From: Flavobacterium sp.
GTDB lineage: Bacteria > Bacteroidota > Bacteroidia > Flavobacteriales > Flavobacteriaceae
Length of the DNA stretch: 9,854 nucleotides
NCBI GenBank assembly: GCA_015478765.1
Contig: JADMKR010000253.1
Span: 1 to 9,854 of the forward strand
Reading direction: 5' to 3'
Positions within the stretch are counted from its first letter, which is position 1. Each line of letters starts with the position of its first letter. Below are positions 5,984-9,854 of the stretch, piece after piece. The position numbers and the translations under genes are program-made. The notes beneath the pieces are model-generated. The model had not been told where the DNA came from, did no database searches, and saw nothing but the letters and a program-made list of their open reading frames with translations.

Positions 5984-6562
5984 ATGATGAACTTCGACTT
6001 GCGTGAAATTGTTACTGTGGCCATGGTGTTATTCGCCGTGATCGACATAGTCGGGTCTATTCCCATTATCATCGATTTGCGCAATAAGCACGGCATCATC
6101 GAATCGGAGAAGGCTTCGATCGTAGCCGCCATCATTATGATAGTATTTTTGTTTGTAGGTGAGGAAATACTACATCTGATTGGCATTGATGTCAATTCAT
6201 TTGCTGTTGCCGGTGCCTTTGTATTGTTTTTCCTGGCGCTCGAAATGATTTTAGGAATACGGCTATATCGCGATGATGAGCCCAGCTCGGCCTCCATCGT
6301 TCCTATCGCTTTTCCGCTTATAGCCGGTGCCGGTACGATGACCACCCTACTGTCTTTACGCGCCGAATATCACGCGACCAATATCATAATTGCCATTGTG
6401 CTGAATATTATTGTTGTTTATGCCGTGCTCAAATCGTCTGATAAAATTGAGAAACGACTGGGTAAAAATGGCCTGGGGGTGATCCGGAAGGCGTTTGGGG
6501 TGGTACTGCTTGCTATCGCTGTTAAATTATTCGCAGCGAATGTTAAAGGTCTGTTTGTCTAG
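5984..6562 (+). CDS. MarC family integral membrane protein
   Basis: A 192-residue inner-membrane protein of the MarC (UPF0056) family, with about six hydrophobic segments near residues 9-30, 43-66, 70-92, 108-128, 132-150 and 168-188. The family motif is clear at 107-121 (PIAFPLIAGAGTMTT), as is the N-terminal FAVIDIVGSIPII. MarC proteins were once thought to confer multiple antibiotic resistance, but that was withdrawn for E. coli MarC, and the transported substrate is unknown. The start is ATG 5984 or the adjacent 5987; an in-frame TTG at 5960 is rejected because it lies inside the -7 promoter box. It is the first of three plus-strand genes, with 46 bases before the next start, so it is possibly cotranscribed with them. 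Confidence 0.93.
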   Translation: MMNFDLREIVTVAMVLFAVIDIVGSIPIIIDLRNKHGIIESEKASIVAAIIMIVFLFVGEEILHLIGIDVNSFAVAGAFVLFFLALEMILGIRLYRDDEPSSASIVPIAFPLIAGAGTMTTLLSLRAEYHATNIIIAIVLNIIVVYAVLKSSDKIEKRLGKNGLGVIRKAFGVVLLAIAVKLFAANVKGLFV

Positions 6563-6608
6563 TCGTATTTTCTTTAAATTCACCACTCTTATATTTATAC
6601 CAAATCAA

Positions 6609-6806
6609 ATGAAAATTTTTACCTCTATATTGGTTTTTCTTGCGCTTTCTTTGATCGTGTTTAATATCACACTTCTTGACTTCAGTAATTTAATGCAAGG
6701 CGACAGTCTGGTCGCACTCATTGGGATTGCGGCATCTTTTTGCGCTATATTGATTCTCTTGATTTTCAGAATGTCAAAAATAATTGCAGAAAAAACAAGT
6801 CGTTAA
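6609..6806 (+). CDS. Small two-helix membrane protein, 65 aa
   Basis: The product starts MKIFTSILVFLALSLIVFNI and has two hydrophobic segments, about residues 4-20 and 34-54, separated by a polar loop (LLDFSNLMQGDS), with a charged C-terminus (MSKIIAEKTSR). I remember similar small proteins in Flavobacteriaceae but know no function or family name. ATG 6609 was chosen because the frame's earlier starts lie inside the MarC gene and the sequence after 6609 forms a compact membrane protein. The stop TAA is one base before the ATG of the next gene (TAATATG), so the two are very likely translated from one mRNA. The TATATTTA at 6590-6597 is a near-match to a -7 element, but too weak to call. Confidence 0.75.
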   Translation: MKIFTSILVFLALSLIVFNITLLDFSNLMQGDSLVALIGIAASFCAILILLIFRMSKIIAEKTSR

Positions 6807-6807
6807 T

Positions 6808-7410
6808 ATGTACGATGTGCTGATCATTGGCGGCGGGGTTGCAGGCGTCTCATGCGCACTTATACTCGGGTCGGCTAAGAATAAACATTTTGTGGCTGAT
6901 AAGAAAATCGGCATAATTACGCATCAGAAAGCCTCGTCTCTTCAACAGGCACTTTTTAATAATGCATATGGAATTCCGGCCGGAAAAACCGGGGCCCAAC
7001 TTCTTTCAGAAAGCCTAGAGCAACTTTCGATGTTATATCCGCACATAGACCAAATTCCCCGCGAAAAGGTATGCGAGATTCAAGGTTCATTCCCCGAATT
7101 CACAGTCGTGACCAATAAAAATACATATAAGGCAAAAGCAATAGTAGTCGCTGTTGGCTATTCCGACACTTTTAATATCCCGGGATTGATGCAATTCGTT
7201 GAACCTCATCCAAAAGCAGTTCCGGAAAAAAACCGGATTTGGCTGCGGAATGTCGATCATAAAGTATCTGACGGAATCTACGTTGCTGGAAACCTGGCGG
7301 GTTACCGAAGCCAACTATCGATTGCGGCCGGAAGTGGTGCATCGGTGGCGACCGACATTCTTACGGAGTGGAACAATGGCGCCCACTCTCAAAGTCATGA
7401 TAAAATTTAG
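6808..7410 (+). CDS. Short FAD-dependent oxidoreductase, thioredoxin-reductase-like
   Basis: A 200-residue flavoprotein resembling only the FAD domain of thioredoxin reductase. The dinucleotide-binding motif is at the N-terminus (YDVLIIGGGVAGVSCALILG, residues 2-21), a second FAD contact is IVVAVGYSD (112-120), and the C-terminal FAD motif is GIYVAGNLAGYRSQLSIAAG (156-175). The NADPH domain and the CxxC redox centre of full-length enzymes (about 310 residues) are absent, and the reading frame shows no sign of a break, so the short form seems genuine. A YGIPAG sequence follows the first motif, as in TrxR. Substrate and electron donor cannot be told. It starts one base after the 65-residue membrane protein stop and overlaps the convergent S41 peptidase stop by four bases. 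I recall other Flavobacteriaceae proteins of this length and pattern. Confidence 0.85.
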   Translation: MYDVLIIGGGVAGVSCALILGSAKNKHFVADKKIGIITHQKASSLQQALFNNAYGIPAGKTGAQLLSESLEQLSMLYPHIDQIPREKVCEIQGSFPEFTVVTNKNTYKAKAIVVAVGYSDTFNIPGLMQFVEPHPKAVPEKNRIWLRNVDHKVSDGIYVAGNLAGYRSQLSIAAGSGASVATDILTEWNNGAHSQSHDKI

Positions 7411-8981
7411 CGCTGCTTTTTTACCGCTTCAATCATTTTATCTTCTTTCAACAAAATCTCATAGTATTTTTCCTCGCCGTATAATTGGCGTGCAAACTCA
7501 GCTTTAATATGTCGCTTGATTAAGTCTTTACTTTGTTCGAGTCGGAGCATCAGGCCGTTTGATTGCAAATAGGTTCTGAAATTATTAAAATACAGATCGG
7601 TTTGATCCATATGCGAAAGAAATTCAGGGAACCGCATATTTTTATATTGGTCTCTGCGGTAGTCCAATTGCTCGAACGCAAAGTAGCTCACGGCACCCGA
7701 TTGCAATAGGTATCCAATGCCCTCATCGCCATGTTCAACCTCAAGCGGAACAAAGACATCGGGCACGATACCGCCACCGCCATAAACTATTTTGCCTTTA
7801 GGGGTTTTAAATTTCAGGGTGTCGGCAATTCGAATGCTGTCTTTCGAGTACAATTCGCCACTGGCAAAACGCTTATCAAAGTCTTTAAAGTAATCCTCCG
7901 AACCTGCGTCATACGATTTTTGGATCGACCGGCCGGTGGGCGTAAAATACCGGGCAATGGTTAACCGTACCGACGAACCATCGTTGAAATCCATCTCGCG
8001 CTGAACCAGGCCTTTACCAAATGAACGGCGACCTACAATGATTCCGCGGTCGTTATCCTGAATGGCTCCCGCTAAAATTTCACTTGCCGAGGCTGAGTTC
8101 TCATTGATTAGTATAAATACTTTTCCGGATTCGAAACTCCCGCCCGATGTTGCGAAGGTTTTATCAATTCGTTCCTTCTTGTTTTTGGTAAAAACGATCA
8201 GTTGGTCGTCGGAAAGAAAATCATCGGCAATTTCGACTGCTTTTTCAAGATATCCGCCGCCATTATCGCGAAGATCCAATACAACCGAATTAGCACCAGC
8301 CGATTTTAATTTTTGAAGAGCGGTATCAAATTCATCGTACGTGGTTTCGGCAAATCGGTTAATCTTAATATACCCGGTGGTCGCATCTATCATGAGTGCG
8401 GCGTCGACGCTTTTGATTGGAACTACATCGCGACGAACATTGAATTTGAGTTTTTTATTCTCACTTTTTCTGAAAATAGTCAACTGGATTTCCGAGTCGA
8501 TTTGTCCTTTTAATTTATTGAACAAACTGTCTGTGGGTAATTCCCGGCCAAAAAGTTTATCGCTATCGGCATATAATATCCGATCTCCGGACAGAATTCC
8601 CGCCCGGTGCGAAGGCCCGCCCTCGATAGGCATAATTACCGCAACTGTATCTTTATACATGTAAAAATTCACACCTATACCCACAAAATCGCCCTTCATG
8701 CTTTGCGCAACCAACTCCTGATCGCTAGGCGGAATGTAAACGGAATGCGGGTCGAGCGATGACAGAATATCATTGACCGTCACTTCAACGATGGAATCGG
8801 TGTTCACCTCATCAACATATTCACGTTCTATGAAGTCGATAAGTTTATTGAGTTTGTTTTTGCTGCTACTGGATGAAACTGTAATGCCTGTGGAAGGAAA
8901 ATCAAGAATCCCTCCCAGCACAATTCCGATGGCCAGTGCGCCGAATAGAAGTATCGGCAAATAAATATATTGTTTTTTCAT
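7407..8981 (-). CDS. S41 family C-terminal processing peptidase (CtpA/Prc type)
   Basis: A 524-residue serine protease that probably trims or degrades envelope proteins from their C-termini. An N-terminal hydrophobic segment (about 5-26) after MKKQ is a signal or membrane anchor, placing the rest in the periplasm. A PDZ domain spans about 85-175 (VGIGVNFYMYKD, GGPSHRAGILSGDRIL). The S41 domain contains VVLDLRDNGGGYLEKAVEIA (233-252) and the catalytic residues S298 (ENSASASEILAGA), K323 and Q327 (RSFGKGLVQ), with the same 25- and 4-residue spacing as E. coli Prc S430/K455/Q459. A C-terminal region of about 100 residues after the S41 domain is of unknown role. Its ATG shares one base with the dCMP deaminase stop (TAATG), so it is probably translationally coupled. 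Its stop overlaps the convergent flavoprotein gene. Confidence 0.95.
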   Translation of the reverse strand: MKKQYIYLPILLFGALAIGIVLGGILDFPSTGITVSSSSSKNKLNKLIDFIEREYVDEVNTDSIVEVTVNDILSSLDPHSVYIPPSDQELVAQSMKGDFVGIGVNFYMYKDTVAVIMPIEGGPSHRAGILSGDRILYADSDKLFGRELPTDSLFNKLKGQIDSEIQLTIFRKSENKKLKFNVRRDVVPIKSVDAALMIDATTGYIKINRFAETTYDEFDTALQKLKSAGANSVVLDLRDNGGGYLEKAVEIADDFLSDDQLIVFTKNKKERIDKTFATSGGSFESGKVFILINENSASASEILAGAIQDNDRGIIVGRRSFGKGLVQREMDFNDGSSVRLTIARYFTPTGRSIQKSYDAGSEDYFKDFDKRFASGELYSKDSIRIADTLKFKTPKGKIVYGGGGIVPDVFVPLEVEHGDEGIGYLLQSGAVSYFAFEQLDYRRDQYKNMRFPEFLSHMDQTDLYFNNFRTYLQSNGLMLRLEQSKDLIKRHIKAEFARQLYGEEKYYEILLKEDKMIEAVKKQR

Positions 8982-9409
8982 TAATCTAATTCGGGGATAA
9001 ATTCCACCTCAACACCAGCCTTCCGCAAGAAATCCAACCCTGAATCGTCGCGATATCCGCTATGATACACAACCCTTTTAATACCCGACTGATGGATCAG
9101 CTTGCTGCATTCCCTACATGGAGAGAGCGTGATATACAATGTGGCGCCTTCGCAGGACTGCGTCGACTTGGCTACCTTTAATATAGCGTTGGCCTCGGCG
9201 TGGAGCACAAACCATTGCGTCAATCCGGTCTCGTCTTCACAGCAATTCTCGAATCCAGACGGTGTTCCATTATAACCATCGGAAATAATCATTCGATCCT
9301 TAACGATGATTGCTCCCACCTGACGCCGTTTACAGTATGACAACAAGCTCCATTCGCGGGCAATCTTCAAGTAGGCTTTATCGTACTTATTGAGTTTCTT
9401 TTCTTCCAT
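8981..9409 (-). CDS. dCMP deaminase family protein (ComEB-like)
   Basis: A zinc-dependent cytidine/deoxycytidylate deaminase of 142 residues, probably converting dCMP to dUMP for dTTP synthesis. The zinc ligands and catalytic glutamate are H70 and E72 (VLHAEANAILKVA) and C98 and C101 (LSPCRECSKLI). The nucleotide-binding block VGAIIVKDRMIISDGYNGTP (31-50) and GFENCCEDE match the dCMP deaminase branch rather than tRNA or cytosine deaminases. The start MEEKKLNKYDKAYL was chosen over one four codons upstream because ATG 9409 forms a TAATG overlap with the upstream gene's stop; the same arrangement joins this gene to the peptidase gene downstream. Enzyme specificity is inferred from family resemblance. 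Confidence 0.93.
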   Translation of the reverse strand: MEEKKLNKYDKAYLKIAREWSLLSYCKRRQVGAIIVKDRMIISDGYNGTPSGFENCCEDETGLTQWFVLHAEANAILKVAKSTQSCEGATLYITLSPCRECSKLIHQSGIKRVVYHSGYRDDSGLDFLRKAGVEVEFIPELD

Positions 9410-9854
9410 TATTGGTTCCAAATCTCACTTTCAATCAACATCGGCACTATAACTCCAATCACAAAAGCCGATAATACCAGGGTAAAATCGCGTTTTGAAA
9501 AGCGGAAGAATGTTTGTACTATATACGACAATATCAACACACCCATTACAACGATTATCTGTGCGACCTCGATTCCCAACGCAAATTCAAGAAGCGGCAA
9601 CAATTTATCTGACGGGCTGCCTCCCAAAATAGATTTGAAGTAATTCGAAAATCCCAACCCGTGGATAATCCCAAAAAAAAGTGTGATGCTGCCCACAACA
9701 CCCATACCGTCTTTACCAGATTTCTTACCCGCCGTGAAAATATTATACAATGCTGTAACCAAAATCGTGATCGGAATAAGAAACTCGATCAGGCCCGCAT
9801 TGATTATCACCAGGTTGAACACGGACAAAATAAGCGAAACAGTATGGCCTAACG
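9409..9854 (-). CDS. HupE/UreJ-type membrane protein, C-terminal 147 aa, cut by the right edge
   Basis: The frame is open to the window edge; the visible part starts LGHTVSLILSVFNLVIINAG and ends EIWNQ. Motifs fit the HupE/UreJ family as found in Bacteroidota: GHT at the start of a membrane segment, FFGIIHGLGFSNYF, and LEFALGIEVAQ, with conserved H and E residues inside predicted helices. About five hydrophobic segments are visible. HupE/UreJ proteins are proposed metal (nickel or cobalt) permeases, but no hydrogenase or urease gene is present here, so the substrate is open. A TTG at 9828 is not a real start, because the GHT motif lies before it. It is the first visible gene of the coupled set with the dCMP deaminase and S41 peptidase; the promoter is outside the window. 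Confidence 0.85.
   Translation of the reverse strand, partial: LGHTVSLILSVFNLVIINAGLIEFLIPITILVTALYNIFTAGKKSGKDGMGVVGSITLFFGIIHGLGFSNYFKSILGGSPSDKLLPLLEFALGIEVAQIIVVMGVLILSYIVQTFFRFSKRDFTLVLSAFVIGVIVPMLIESEIWNQ

Noticed and set aside
6495..6608. Longer upstream form of the 65-residue membrane protein
   Set aside because: It overlaps the end of the MarC gene in another frame and adds non-family sequence before a good ATG.
1..9854. CRISPR array, insertion sequence, prophage, defence or other novel multi-gene system
   Set aside because: No regularly spaced repeats, transposase, integrase or unusual gene cluster is present; nearly all genes are recognisable core families.

Overview
The window looks like an ordinary chromosomal segment from a member of the Flavobacteriaceae (Bacteroidota), probably Flavobacterium or a close relative. 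The grounds are protein style (the dGTPase, NrdA, NrdB, RDD and dCMP deaminase sequences read as flavobacterial orthologues), the lack of Shine-Dalgarno sequences, promoter candidates of the Bacteroidota type (TTTG, about 19 bases, TAnnTTTG), and a structured intergenic element of a kind I associate with flavobacterial genomes. No mobile element, CRISPR array, rRNA or tRNA was found.

Layout. Positions 1-1205 (minus strand) hold a compact operon: a 75-residue protein of unknown function, an RDD-family membrane protein, and the N-terminal half of a dGTPase that runs off the left edge. Positions 1206-1402 are intergenic: a G-quadruplex-capable telomere-like repeat, copy A of a structured element (plus strand), and a strong terminator for nrdA. 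Positions 1403-4953 (minus) carry class Ia ribonucleotide reductase, nrdB first and then nrdA; the 149-base gap between them holds copy B of the same element in the opposite orientation. Positions 4954-5200 hold a probable nrdB promoter, an inverted repeat and the terminator of the next gene. Positions 5201-5785 (minus) encode a cysteine-rich DUF3109 protein whose promoter sits so close to the start codon that its mRNA should be leaderless.

Positions 5984-7410 (plus) carry a MarC-family membrane protein, a 65-residue two-helix membrane protein and a 200-residue thioredoxin-reductase-like FAD protein. Positions 7407-9854 (minus) carry a translationally coupled set: a HupE/UreJ-type membrane protein (cut by the right edge), a dCMP deaminase and an S41 C-terminal processing peptidase.

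Three separate transcription units act on deoxynucleotide pools: RNR makes dNDPs, dGTPase degrades dGTP, and dCMP deaminase supplies dUMP for dTTP. The most interesting non-coding signal is the pair of structured elements flanking nrdA, which keep the same helix, including a bulged C, with different paired bases. Apart from that the region is mostly housekeeping.
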